Part shown: piece by piece, positions 9,786 to 19,255 of the stretch
How the letters are laid out: each line of letters opens with the position of its first letter
How positions within the stretch are numbered: the first letter of the stretch is position 1
Assembly: GCF_000758325.1 (NCBI RefSeq)
Contig: NZ_CP009459.1
Span: 4,588,001 to 4,652,000, forward strand
Direction: 5' to 3'
Length of the DNA: 64,000 nt
DNA from: Cedecea neteri
GTDB taxonomy: Bacteria; Pseudomonadota; Gammaproteobacteria; Enterobacterales; Enterobacteriaceae
Translations under genes and position numbers: made by a program
The notes under the pieces: model-generated
What the model saw: only the letters and a program-made list of their open reading frames with translations
Told to the model about the DNA's origin: nothing
Databases searched by the model: none

Positions 9786-12113
9786 TCACTGCAGGGTAAA
9801 GGTCGCGCTGGCAACGTGCCCGGACTCATCCATCACCACGATCTGATAGTCGCCCGGTTTATTGAGCATTAAGGCCAGCCCATCGCCTTTGCTCTCTTCG
9901 CTTTCTCCGTTGATGAACCACCATCGCTGGCCCTGCCCGCCCTGACTGGAAAGCCGCAGCGGAAGCTGCATCTGCCCCGGTAAGCGTTTCAAAATAGTGC
10001 CGTCACGCACGCCGAGCAGCAGCAGCGGCGTTGCGCTCTCTTTCTGTAGCGGCGGGCAACTGGCTGAAGCAGCAGGCAAACGAGCAGCACGACGTTCAGC
10101 CGGGGGTAACCAGGGTTCAAGAGGCAGTGGCCAGAGAGCAACTGTCCGCTGGCTAGCCCCAGGGCAATCGGCAGCCACTCGCTTACCCTGCGCATCCACC
10201 CAAATAAGCTGCCGTGTTCCCTGCGCGCCTTCTTGCCCCGGCGCCAGCAGCGTAGGCGGCTGAGCATCGTCCAGAAGCCATGTTGCCAGCCTTCGACGGC
10301 AGTTCACATCTCCGGCTGGCAATGCCTGGCCGCCAGGCCAGCAGATCTCCGCGGCAGTAACGGAAGTGGGCCGGGGATCGGTCGGCAAATGAAGCTGCTG
10401 CACGCGCGAATTTGCCTGCAGCAAATTATTCACCTGATTAAGCAACGGCACGGCACTCCCCAGCCCAAACTGCCCCGCCACCGGCGTGCTGTCAGGCCTG
10501 CCGGTCCAAATCCCTATCAGGTAGCGTGAGTTAATGCCGATGGCCCAGGCATCACGGTAGCCGTAGCTGGTTCCGGTTTTCCATGCCAGCGGCACAACCG
10601 GCGGTAAAGAAGCATCCGGCTGGGGCTGAGCCTCTCCGGCAAGAATACGGCGAATCACCCACGCAGCTCCCGGCGACATTAGAGGACGCTCCCGCAAAGC
10701 ATCACTCTCCAAAACCCGCAGTTGAGCGGCCTTGCCATGACGGGCAAACACGCTGTAGGCGGCGACTATCTGGTCCAGCCTGGCGCCACCGCCGCCAAGA
10801 ATAAGCGAAAGATTGGGCTCACTGCCCTGAGGGAAGCGAAGGTTAAGCCCCACGTTGCTCATCTGCCCGGCAAAACGCTTCGGCCCGTAGGCCTCAAGCA
10901 CCTGAACAGCAGGCAAATTTAGCGAACGCACCAGGGCATCGCTCATACTTACCGGCCCGTGAAAACCGGTGTCGAAGTTCCCCGGACGGTAATCACCGAA
11001 CCGACGCGGGACGTCCTGCAACAACGACGCCGGATGAATCAGCCCGTCATCCATTGCCATACCGTAAACAAAGGGCTTTAGCACGGAACCCGGCGAGCGA
11101 ATGGCGGTGACCATATCGACATGCCCAAAACGGCTGTCGTCGTTAATATCCACCGATCCCACCCACGCGCGAACCTGCATTGTGGTGTGATCAACCACCA
11201 GCATGGCTAGCGATGAGCGAGGCGGCAGGCGTGATTTCCAGTTCAGCGCCAGCTCTTCCAGTTGGCGCTGTAAAGGTGCATTTAGCGTGGTCGCAATCAA
11301 CGTTGACTTGCTTTTCGATACCAGCGCCCGCGACAGCAGCGGAGCCAGCTGCGGCATCTGCCGCGGTGCTAGCCAAACGGGCTCCTGCAAAGCTTCATTA
11401 ACCTGCTTCTGCGACCACACGCCCTGCTCCGCCATACGGCGCAAAACCTTATCCCGCGCCTGCTGCGCCCGTTCAGGCCAGCGGTCAGGCCGCAGGCGGC
11501 TGGGAGCCTGAGGCAACACAGCAAGCAAGGCCGCTTCAGAATAACTTAGCTGTTCAGGCGCTTTTCCAAGGTAGGCCCAGCTTGCCGCGCCGATCCCCTG
11601 TAGCGTGCCGCCAAAAGGGGCACGATTAAGGTAGAGCGTAAGGATCTCCGTTTTGGAAAGATGCCATTCAAGCTGAAAGGCGCGCCAGACCTGTCGTACT
11701 TTTCCGCCGAGCGTACGGGGATGAGGATCCAATAAACGCGCAACCTGCATCGTCAGCGTACTGCCGCCGGAGATCACTTCGCCATTACGTAGATCCTGCC
11801 AGGCCGCACGCAAGATCGAGAGCGGATTGACGCCAGGATGATCCCAAAACCAGCGATCCTCATAGCCGATTAGCGCTTCCAGGTAGCGGGGAGAGACCTG
11901 GTTAAGTACGACGGGATAACGCCAGATCCCTTCGGCATCAGCAAAACGCCAAAGCGGTGTACCGTCTGCCGCGACCACTACCCGAGCCGGATTGACCTCT
12001 TGCAGCGGCAGCGGCCAGAGCTTATCCGCCAGCCAGACAAAAGTGGCAACCAGCTGCGGGACTATCAGCCAGAGATAGCGCCGCCGCCAGCGTAGCCTTG
12101 ATCCGTTAAGCAC
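9786..12113 (-). CDS. pbpC: Penicillin-binding protein 1C
   Basis: Bifunctional class A PBP. An N-terminal membrane anchor (YLWLIVPQLVATFVWLA) is followed by a GT51 glycosyltransferase domain with the catalytic Glu in YEDRWFWDHPGVNP and the GGSTLTMQVARLL motif, then a transpeptidase domain with SPGSVLKP (active-site Ser) and KTGTSYGYRDAW. The C-terminal 100 residues form the PBP1C-specific domain. 775 aa versus 770 in E. coli. Starts with GTG at 12113, 11 bp after the yfhM stop, so the two are almost certainly co-transcribed, matching the known pairing of alpha-2-macroglobulins with PBP1C. Confidence 0.97.
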   Translation of the reverse strand: MLNGSRLRWRRRYLWLIVPQLVATFVWLADKLWPLPLQEVNPARVVVAADGTPLWRFADAEGIWRYPVVLNQVSPRYLEALIGYEDRWFWDHPGVNPLSILRAAWQDLRNGEVISGGSTLTMQVARLLDPHPRTLGGKVRQVWRAFQLEWHLSKTEILTLYLNRAPFGGTLQGIGAASWAYLGKAPEQLSYSEAALLAVLPQAPSRLRPDRWPERAQQARDKVLRRMAEQGVWSQKQVNEALQEPVWLAPRQMPQLAPLLSRALVSKSKSTLIATTLNAPLQRQLEELALNWKSRLPPRSSLAMLVVDHTTMQVRAWVGSVDINDDSRFGHVDMVTAIRSPGSVLKPFVYGMAMDDGLIHPASLLQDVPRRFGDYRPGNFDTGFHGPVSMSDALVRSLNLPAVQVLEAYGPKRFAGQMSNVGLNLRFPQGSEPNLSLILGGGGARLDQIVAAYSVFARHGKAAQLRVLESDALRERPLMSPGAAWVIRRILAGEAQPQPDASLPPVVPLAWKTGTSYGYRDAWAIGINSRYLIGIWTGRPDSTPVAGQFGLGSAVPLLNQVNNLLQANSRVQQLHLPTDPRPTSVTAAEICWPGGQALPAGDVNCRRRLATWLLDDAQPPTLLAPGQEGAQGTRQLIWVDAQGKRVAADCPGASQRTVALWPLPLEPWLPPAERRAARLPAASASCPPLQKESATPLLLLGVRDGTILKRLPGQMQLPLRLSSQGGQGQRWWFINGESEESKGDGLALMLNKPGDYQIVVMDESGHVASATFTLQ

Positions 12114-12124
12114 CGACGTTCTGC

Positions 12125-15100
12125 TTACGGCACAACGGTCAACGTGCCGGTACTGCTACCGGTTGCCCGCCACTGCGGAACGTACATGGACTCCACCTGC
12201 GGCATGGGCACGGTGTAACTTCCCGGCGTAACGGCCCGGGCCAGGTAAATAAGAGTTGCATGCTGGCCTTCATTTAACGGCAATGCGGCCACAAAGCGGT
12301 CATCCCTGAACTCCATATGCTGTATGTCCTGCAGCTGCATCTGGTTGAGCAGAGTCTGTACTTCACTCGCGCTGTCCCCCAGGCTGGCGCTGCTGTTCGC
12401 CAGATTCTGGTTTTCCAGCTCCAGCCCGGCCGGCAATAAATCGACGACCAGTGCATCCGGCACGTTCTTATCTGCCCAAACGTCCAGCCAGACCATAACC
12501 AGCTCACCGCTTTTCAGTGAAGAAAGCGACCGGGTGTTGCCTTTCGCATCAAGGAAGTGACGTTCAATATGCAGCACATTGCTATAGGCAGCCGGCGCCT
12601 GCTGCGGATACCCCGCGCTGTCGAGGCGTAAATAGAGGCTGGCCGTCCCGGTGTTGGTCACCTGCAGACCAGAAAGATGCTGCGCGCTCAGATTACGCGT
12701 TATCGATTGGCTGGATGCCAGTGGCTCTGTGCCAAGCGAGGTCTGCGCCTGCCAGTCGCCTTTCACGTTTTGCAGGCCGTGACCGGCAATGAACAACGCA
12801 TTGGTTTCCTGAGTTGATAACCAGCGCTGGCTCCAGGCCATGTCCGACAGCTCAAGCAGCAGCTGATTCTGGGTGTCCGGTAGCAGCTTGTTCTCTTCCA
12901 GCAGGCTCAGCATCATTGCTTTATCCCGCAGCTCGCTGCCGTAATCCGCCATCCAGATCTGTTTATCGCGGCGCTGAGTTTTCAGCCCCAAAGCAATTGC
13001 CTGCTGGCTGCGAGGCTCATCGCCCATGAGCTTCAGGGCCACGCCCAACTGCACAAGCGGCAGTCCGGCACGAGCCTGCTCGTGGCGTTGCCAAAGCTCA
13101 CGCAATGCCCCAAGGGGCGCTTTTTGCTGGCGAGCCAGCACCAGCCCGGCATAGGCCTGTACCGCAAAGCGGCTGGCCGGGGCGTCATCACTGTAGCGCA
13201 AGGCAATCAGACCAGGATCCTGCAGATAGCGCAGCAGGCGCTGGTTGGCCCTGTTAAGTGCATCCCCATTGACGCTGTAACCCTGTTCGCCAGCTCGCAC
13301 CAGGAAGTCGGTCACGTAGGCCGTCAGCCAGTACTCTTCCGGTCCTGCTTTATCCCATAGCCCGAAACCGCCATTGTCGCTTTGCATTTCAAGCAGGCGG
13401 GTAATTCCAACATCAATGGCTGCCCGGCGCTGTTGGTCGGTAATACCTTTGATGCCCAGAGCATTCAGTTCAGTTTCGTTGGTGTACAGAGACGGGAACA
13501 GGCCGCTGGCCGTTTGCTCAAGGCAGCCATACGGATAGGCTTTTAGCTCACGAATGTAACGCGCCAGGTTCAGGGGCGGACGCCCGCTCAGCAATAACTG
13601 CCCTTCCAGGGTAGATTCTGCAATGCCGGACAGATGCTTAGGCGGAAGCGTCCATGTCTCGCCCGGTTTAACCACGGCCCCGCTGTTTACCGTCTGAGCA
13701 GGGAACGCAGGCCGAACGCCGATTTTCCACTGTTTGATTGGGTCAGCAAGCTTTTCACCCGGCAGTGCGAGGCCATTAATCACAGCTTTAATTTCACCGT
13801 CGCCGAAACCTTCCAGCGCACGTACGGGAATGAACAGTGTGCCGCGAGCACCAGGCGCCAGCTTCACATCCATCGTCGACGTGCCATTGAGCGCTAACAG
13901 CCCCTGAGCGCTAAGCGCCACGCTAAGCTGCTGAGGCCTGTCCGTCAGGTTAGTGAGATCCAGCGCGAGGCGGCTGGTATCGCCACTCGCCATAAACCTC
14001 GGCGCAGCCAGTTCGCTTACGAGCGGCGCGGCAACCGTGACTTTTTCTTCGCTATTACCAAAGCGGTCGTCGGTCCAGGCCTGCGCCATGACCCGCAGTT
14101 CACCGTTAAAATCACCAATTGGCAGCGTCACCGTTCCCTCACCGTTTTCATCCAGCGCAACCGGTTGGGCCTGCTGAGCGATGATAGTGACATGGTTCAC
14201 CGGCTTTTTACCGCCGCGACTTAGCTCATCGCCTTCATCGCCGTCACCGCCAAAGCGCAGTGCAGCCAGTCTCCCCTCGCCTTCAATTACCTGCCCGTAA
14301 ATGTCGTAGATGTCTGCGCCATAGCGCTTGCGCCCAAAGAAGGCGTCCCACGGATCCGGAGTTTTGTAATCGGTGATATTAAGTACGCCGCTGTCCACGG
14401 CGGACAGCAGCACGTTAATCTGCTTCGGCACTTCGCCATTTTTCACGCTGGCCTTCACCTTCACGGTCAGGTTTTGGTTAGGCCGCATTTTGGCTGGATT
14501 TTGCAACGTCAGATCGAGACGGCGGCTCTCGTCACCTAGCGGCAGATGAAGGATCCCAACTGCGCGCTTAGGCGTGGCGGAACGCGCCTTGTCTCCGGGG
14601 CGAATAACCACGGTACTTAAGTAAAGATCATGCCGCTGCCAGCCCTTATCCACCGGAATGGCAAGATCCATGCCGTCTGCCGGAACATCGATTTCTTTCC
14701 ACCACAGCGGCCCGTCGCTGGATTCCACCAGCGCATAACCTTTACCTGCCGCAGGCGCGGCAATATGCAGATTGATGGTATCGCCAGCTTTGTAAGACGG
14801 TTTATCTATTTTTAATGTCACTCTGTCCGGACGCACTGCCCCGGTGCCATCGCTGTTATCCTGCCAGCTGTAGCCGGCCCAGAAGCGCAGGCTACTGACG
14901 AGGTTATTCTCAGGATCCCGAACTTCCAGACGGTAGGAGCCCCACTCTACAGGGAAGGCAACTTTGCCCGTTTCTCCGGCAGCCAGCGTCAACTTCTGCT
15001 CGGCTTCCACCAGATCTTTTTGATCGTACTGAGACCGCCAGCCTTCACTTTCTTCCCAGCTCCAGTAGTAGTCACGGCGCTCGCGAATCAGGCGGACATC

Positions 15101-17092
15101 CAGGTCTTTCACAGCCAGTTTCTCGCCTTGTGCATCAGCATACACAATGTCGAAACCTGCGCTGCTGTCTTCATCGACAATCGGCTGAGTGCGGGTAGTG
15201 TCGGTCCGGTAGTCATAGACCTCTTTGCTGGCAAACTGAGGGCGGATTCCCGGCATCGCCTGAGCAGGCCAGATAGCCTGCTCCACGCGGCGTGTCACCG
15301 GGCGACCACCGGACTCCAGCAGGCTAGCCTGCAAAATAAGGCGCAGCGGTGAATGTACGTCTCCCCACTGGCTTTCCGCGCTGACGGTCGTATGCCCCTG
15401 TTCATCAAGCGTTAGCTCAACGGCATCCAGGCTACGGGAAAGGTTTTGCTCATTAATATCGCCAAACTGGAACCCTGGCAGCGTTGCAACGGCATCACGT
15501 AAAGGGCGCAGGAAAAGCTGCCCCTGAAGGCTGTTACCTGCGGCTGGCGCACCGTAGAGATAGCGCCCGGCAACATCAAAATTGACGGTATCTTCAGGCG
15601 CTATCGGCGCACTTTGCGCCGTCAGATTCAGCGCCATACGCTCCGGCATGAAATCTTCAACTTTAAATGTCCAGATACGCGGCTGGTTATCCCCGGTGTT
15701 GACCCGCATCTGCCAGTTACCGGTTGCCGCGCTTTCACTCAGAGGATATGTAAATTGATAAAGTCCGTTGGCAGACTGCCACACTTCGGTGCGGGCAACC
15801 TGGCCGTCCGGTTTTACAACCTCAAGCTTCACCGGCTGCGGCGGGAGCGGTTTGCCATCACCATCCCTGAGCAGGGCGTTCACGATGACCGACTCTCCGG
15901 GGCGATAAAGATCTCGCGGGCCAAACATGAAGAACTGTTTGCTGTAGCCTTGCTCACCGGCAATATCAAACTCCGCCAGATCCAGCGCCGGGCGGCTGAG
16001 ATCCAACAGCGTGGTTTGCTCCCCATTGCGCGCCAGCAGCAACGTGCCTTTGTTCAGCTTCTCAAGCGTGGCATGCCCGTCACCGTCACTTTTCGTTTGC
16101 CCTACCGTTTGGCCTTTTTCGTTCAACAGCGCAATCTCTACGCCCGACTGAGCAGCACCGTTTTCCAGGCTTTGAGTAAAGACGTCAATTCTGTCGTGGT
16201 AGCGATGCACCGAAACACCCACATCGCTCAGCGTGAACAGGGTTGCAGCGTTGCTGTAGGCGTAATGCCCGGCCTGGCTCATGATGGCGAGATAGACGCC
16301 GGGCTGCTGGAGGGGTTTGATATCACCCAGCGGCAGCATTAGCTTCTCACGGGTATTTCGCGCAGGATTTAGGTCAAAACGCCCGGTGTAAACCAGGTCT
16401 GCCAGCTTCAGCAGGTTGTCAGACTCCCAGTTAGAGACTGAGTTACGGTACTGCCACTGGCTGATAAACGCGCTTAGGGAGCTGTCTTTAATGCGGTAAA
16501 AGTTAACGTCAACGTTATCGACGTTAAGCGCCATCACCGGCAGCCCCGCAATCACTTTAGTCGGCAGCAATGAGCCCCGGCTGGCAAAACCAACGCTCGG
16601 CTGAATATCACGCGTGGCAATTTGCTTTTCAAAGCTGTCGTCGAACGTTGCTTTATTGAGCGCGAGCAGCCCGCTGTCTACAGTCACAATCAGCGTGCGT
16701 TTGGGCTCCAGATGGCGCAGGCGAAGTTCTTTTAGATCGCTGGAAAGCTCCCAGGCACCGTCCACTTTGCCGCTGGTTTTATCCACCAGATGGGCAACTT
16801 TATTGAAGTCCTGATTGGGGTCGAGCGGAATCGAGAAGGTCAGCACTAACGTACTGGCACCGTCTAACTGCACTTCAGAGGCATCAAGCAGCTTCAGCGG
16901 CTTTCCCGCAGACTGCTGTGCCAGTTTTTCCAGTTGAGCAGCATCTGGCTTAGTTTCAGCCTTACCGTTTTGTTCCACTGCTGCAGAGGCTGTGGGCTGA
17001 ACGGTTTGCTGATTATTTTTATCGTCACAGCCGGAAAGCGCCAGCAGGCCGCAAACCAGCGCGGCAAGGCTCGTCAAACGTAGTGCATTCAT
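12125..17092 (-). CDS. yfhM: Alpha-2-macroglobulin-like lipoprotein YfhM (ECAM)
   Basis: Periplasmic lipoprotein that traps proteases with a reactive thioester, thought to guard the cell wall together with PBP1C. The signal MNALRLTSLAALVCGLLALSGC places the lipidated Cys at about residue 22. Many macroglobulin-type beta domains follow, then the thioester motif YPYGCLEQTASG and an alpha/alpha-toroid TED domain rich in LLRYLQDP and YWLTAYVTDFLVR helices. Start set at ATG 17092 (RBS AGGG); an ATG six codons earlier would precede the signal peptide awkwardly. 1655 aa against 1653 in E. coli, full length. Divergent from sseA. Confidence 0.96.
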   Translation of the reverse strand: MNALRLTSLAALVCGLLALSGCDDKNNQQTVQPTASAAVEQNGKAETKPDAAQLEKLAQQSAGKPLKLLDASEVQLDGASTLVLTFSIPLDPNQDFNKVAHLVDKTSGKVDGAWELSSDLKELRLRHLEPKRTLIVTVDSGLLALNKATFDDSFEKQIATRDIQPSVGFASRGSLLPTKVIAGLPVMALNVDNVDVNFYRIKDSSLSAFISQWQYRNSVSNWESDNLLKLADLVYTGRFDLNPARNTREKLMLPLGDIKPLQQPGVYLAIMSQAGHYAYSNAATLFTLSDVGVSVHRYHDRIDVFTQSLENGAAQSGVEIALLNEKGQTVGQTKSDGDGHATLEKLNKGTLLLARNGEQTTLLDLSRPALDLAEFDIAGEQGYSKQFFMFGPRDLYRPGESVIVNALLRDGDGKPLPPQPVKLEVVKPDGQVARTEVWQSANGLYQFTYPLSESAATGNWQMRVNTGDNQPRIWTFKVEDFMPERMALNLTAQSAPIAPEDTVNFDVAGRYLYGAPAAGNSLQGQLFLRPLRDAVATLPGFQFGDINEQNLSRSLDAVELTLDEQGHTTVSAESQWGDVHSPLRLILQASLLESGGRPVTRRVEQAIWPAQAMPGIRPQFASKEVYDYRTDTTRTQPIVDEDSSAGFDIVYADAQGEKLAVKDLDVRLIRERRDYYWSWEESEGWRSQYDQKDLVEAEQKLTLAAGETGKVAFPVEWGSYRLEVRDPENNLVSSLRFWAGYSWQDNSDGTGAVRPDRVTLKIDKPSYKAGDTINLHIAAPAAGKGYALVESSDGPLWWKEIDVPADGMDLAIPVDKGWQRHDLYLSTVVIRPGDKARSATPKRAVGILHLPLGDESRRLDLTLQNPAKMRPNQNLTVKVKASVKNGEVPKQINVLLSAVDSGVLNITDYKTPDPWDAFFGRKRYGADIYDIYGQVIEGEGRLAALRFGGDGDEGDELSRGGKKPVNHVTIIAQQAQPVALDENGEGTVTLPIGDFNGELRVMAQAWTDDRFGNSEEKVTVAAPLVSELAAPRFMASGDTSRLALDLTNLTDRPQQLSVALSAQGLLALNGTSTMDVKLAPGARGTLFIPVRALEGFGDGEIKAVINGLALPGEKLADPIKQWKIGVRPAFPAQTVNSGAVVKPGETWTLPPKHLSGIAESTLEGQLLLSGRPPLNLARYIRELKAYPYGCLEQTASGLFPSLYTNETELNALGIKGITDQQRRAAIDVGITRLLEMQSDNGGFGLWDKAGPEEYWLTAYVTDFLVRAGEQGYSVNGDALNRANQRLLRYLQDPGLIALRYSDDAPASRFAVQAYAGLVLARQQKAPLGALRELWQRHEQARAGLPLVQLGVALKLMGDEPRSQQAIALGLKTQRRDKQIWMADYGSELRDKAMMLSLLEENKLLPDTQNQLLLELSDMAWSQRWLSTQETNALFIAGHGLQNVKGDWQAQTSLGTEPLASSQSITRNLSAQHLSGLQVTNTGTASLYLRLDSAGYPQQAPAAYSNVLHIERHFLDAKGNTRSLSSLKSGELVMVWLDVWADKNVPDALVVDLLPAGLELENQNLANSSASLGDSASEVQTLLNQMQLQDIQHMEFRDDRFVAALPLNEGQHATLIYLARAVTPGSYTVPMPQVESMYVPQWRATGSSTGTLTVVP

Positions 17093-17331
17093 TCTTTCAT
17101 CCCTGGCCAATAAGGGCCGCTAAACATTACGTAGAGCAAGTATTATGCGGATTAGCCAGAAAAGCGAAAGTCGGAATACTCTGCCTTGCGCGATGCCTCG
17201 CAGGCGGCAGTAAATTTACGACAGTATTCATTAAGTTTTACGAAGTATCTCGCGGTGTCGGGCAAGGCCGCTTGCCGGGTTATAGAAAAACACCGACAAT
17301 CCATTTTTCTTTGATGAACCGGAGGCTCATT

Positions 17332-18180
17332 GTGTCCACCTCTTTCTTCGTCGCGAGCGACTGGCTCGCAGAACATCTTAACGATGACGATATCCAGATT
17401 TTAGATGCCCGTATGGCTCCAGCAGGCCAGGAAGCACTTCGCGATATGCCTGCGGAGTACCGTGCCGGGCATCTGCCTGGTGCGGCCTATTTCGACATCG
17501 AAGCGCTCTCCGATCACACCAGCCCCCTGCCCCATATGATGCCGCGAGCCGAGGCGTTTGCCGTGGCCATGCGCGAGCTTGGCGTCAGCAGTGACAAGCA
17601 TCTGGTGGTTTACGATGAAGGCAACCTGTTCTCCGCGCCTCGTGCCTGGTGGATGCTGCGCACTTTCGGCGTAGAGAGAGTGTCCATTCTGGCCGGTGGG
17701 CTGGCTGAATGGCAGCGTGAAGCGTTGCCGCTGGAGCAAGGGGATGCGGAGCTGCCGGAAGGTGAGTTCGAGGTTAACTTCGATCCACTGGTGATTAAAC
17801 GCCTGACGGACGTGCTGCTGGTCAGCCACGAAGGCACTGCCCAGATTGTGGATGCCCGCCCGGCTCCACGCTTCAACGCGCTGGCCGATGAGCCGCGCCC
17901 GGGCCTGAAACGCGGCCATATTCCAGGGGCGCTTAACGTGCCGTGGGTGGATCTCGTAGAAAACGGTCAGCTGAAGACCACGGATAAACTGAGCGAGATC
18001 TTCGAACGCCAGGGCGTGAGCTTTGAGCGGCCAATTATTGCCAGCTGTGGTTCAGGCGTTACTGCCGCTGTTGTGGTGCTGGCGCTGACCACGCTGGGCG
18101 TGAACGGCGTGTCGCTTTACGATGGTTCGTGGAGTGAATGGGGCGCTCGCCCAGACCTGCCTGTTGAGCCTGCGCAATAA
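17332..18180 (+). CDS. sseA: 3-mercaptopyruvate sulfurtransferase
   Basis: Two-domain rhodanese-fold enzyme moving sulfur from 3-mercaptopyruvate to a thiol acceptor or cyanide. The N-terminal inactive rhodanese domain (about residues 1-140) holds DARM..GQE and HIPGAxxFD-type motifs; the C-terminal one carries the active-site loop CGSGVTAA, the sequence typical of mercaptopyruvate rather than thiosulfate sulfurtransferases. Start is GTG 17332 (VSTSFFVASDWLAEH) with GGAGG seven bases upstream. The frame is open further upstream but without homology. 282 aa versus 281 in E. coli. Confidence 0.97.
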   Translation: MSTSFFVASDWLAEHLNDDDIQILDARMAPAGQEALRDMPAEYRAGHLPGAAYFDIEALSDHTSPLPHMMPRAEAFAVAMRELGVSSDKHLVVYDEGNLFSAPRAWWMLRTFGVERVSILAGGLAEWQREALPLEQGDAELPEGEFEVNFDPLVIKRLTDVLLVSHEGTAQIVDARPAPRFNALADEPRPGLKRGHIPGALNVPWVDLVENGQLKTTDKLSEIFERQGVSFERPIIASCGSGVTAAVVVLALTTLGVNGVSLYDGSWSEWGARPDLPVEPAQ

Positions 18181-18182
18181 AT

Positions 18183-18214
18183 AAAAAAAGGGAGGCACGA
18201 AGCCTCCCTTAAAA
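18183..18214. terminator. Bidirectional terminator between sseA and sseB
   Basis: Perfect stem AAGGGAGGC/GCCTCCCTT with a short loop lies between convergent genes. The minus strand continues into a run of T residues (strong for sseB); the plus-strand side is weaker. Confidence 0.85.
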
Positions 18215-18231
18215 TGAGTGACACTCAGCCG

Positions 18232-19008
18232 TTAAATAATCCGGTTTTGCTTGAAGTCGCGCAGGAAGCTGCCCCAGCGGCGTTCGTAGAACGGCGTGAT
18301 GTGGGCAATCATAAAGTGGCTGATGCCCTTCTCGCCTTCAACAACCTGGCAGATATCAACCGGCTCATCGCCCGGTAACGTATCGGTAGCCACGCTTCCG
18401 GCCTGGCGAATAATCGCCTCGATGTCGCCGTCGGCCTCAATGCCAATCAGCAGGTTTGGCTCTTCGTCAGCCTGTTCTTTGATAGAGCAGATGAACGCCC
18501 GCTTGACCGTTTTCAGGTTTTTAAACAACGTAGTCAGGGAGTCAACCATTTGCGCTGGCGGTTCGGCGACTTCGGAAAGCAGCAGTGAAGTACCGCCCTC
18601 CAGCACTTCTTGCTGGCTCAGTGGATCGCTTTCCGCGCTGACCAGATGGCTGATTTCGTTTGGCGTAAATTCTTTGCCTGTCGGCAGTTTGGCGTTGAGG
18701 AACAGTGCTTCACCCAGCGTCATTTCAAATAAGGTACGCACAGGCATCACCACAAACGCCTGCTCATGGCTGACCGCTTCCTGCAAAGCTTCCAGAGAAG
18801 TGAAGAAAGGGATCACCGAAGTGCCGTCTTCTTTTTCCCAGTGCTGCAGTTCAACCGCGCTATCGGCGTCAATCGCTTCACCTTCTGCCGCATTGCCCGG
18901 TACCCAAACGGTGGATTCCAGCAGGGTGCGGAAAAATGCCGGGCGATGAGCTGGCTCGGTTGCCGCCTGCTCAAGCAGGGTTTCTAGTTCGTTTTTTGTT
19001 TCTGACAT
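18232..19008 (-). CDS. sseB: Enhanced serine sensitivity protein SseB
   Basis: Cytosolic protein named after the serine-sensitive phenotype caused by its overproduction in E. coli; its molecular activity is unknown. 258 aa, the same as in E. coli, with near-identical blocks EPAHRPAFFRTLLESTVWVPG, HWEKEDGTSVIPFFTSLEAL and FYERRWGSFLRDFKQNRII. No signal peptide or membrane segment. Lies beside pepB but is separated from it by a palindromic repeat cluster. Confidence 0.95.
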   Translation of the reverse strand: MSETKNELETLLEQAATEPAHRPAFFRTLLESTVWVPGNAAEGEAIDADSAVELQHWEKEDGTSVIPFFTSLEALQEAVSHEQAFVVMPVRTLFEMTLGEALFLNAKLPTGKEFTPNEISHLVSAESDPLSQQEVLEGGTSLLLSEVAEPPAQMVDSLTTLFKNLKTVKRAFICSIKEQADEEPNLLIGIEADGDIEAIIRQAGSVATDTLPGDEPVDICQVVEGEKGISHFMIAHITPFYERRWGSFLRDFKQNRII

Positions 19009-19039
19009 TGTGATTCCGGGATAAAGCTTAAGAGGTTTA

Positions 19040-19249
19040 CCCTCACCCTAACCCTCTCCCTGGAAGGGAGAGGGGACAGTTCTGAGTATCTCTTCCTGAA
19101 AAGGAGAGGAAACAGTTCTGAGTCTCTCTCCTGGAAGGGAGAGGAGAACCACTCAAAGTGTCTCTCCCTTACAGAGAAACTGTCCGGTGTTAACTTCTCC
19201 CGAACTTTTTTCTCCCTCTCCCCTATGGGGAGAGGGCCGGGATGAGGGG
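19040..19249. repeat. CCCTCACCC palindromic repeat cluster, copy 1 (sseB-pepB)
   Basis: The block is bounded by CCCTCACCC and GGGATGAGGGG and contains four hairpins built from CCCTCTCCC/GGGAGAGGG halves. Inside are two direct repeats of about 36 bp, each beginning ACAGTTCTGAGT and ending GGAGAGGA (about 19077-19112 and 19112-19146). It ends six bases before the pepB stop codon. Same family as the copies at 49861-49925 and 54364-54510. Confidence 0.75.
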
Positions 19250-19255
19250 CAAATA

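Noticed and set aside
19040-19249. Possible CRISPR array from repeated GGAGAGG/CTCTCC units
   Set aside because: Units are palindromic, degenerate and contiguous, without unique spacers of constant length, and no cas genes are present.
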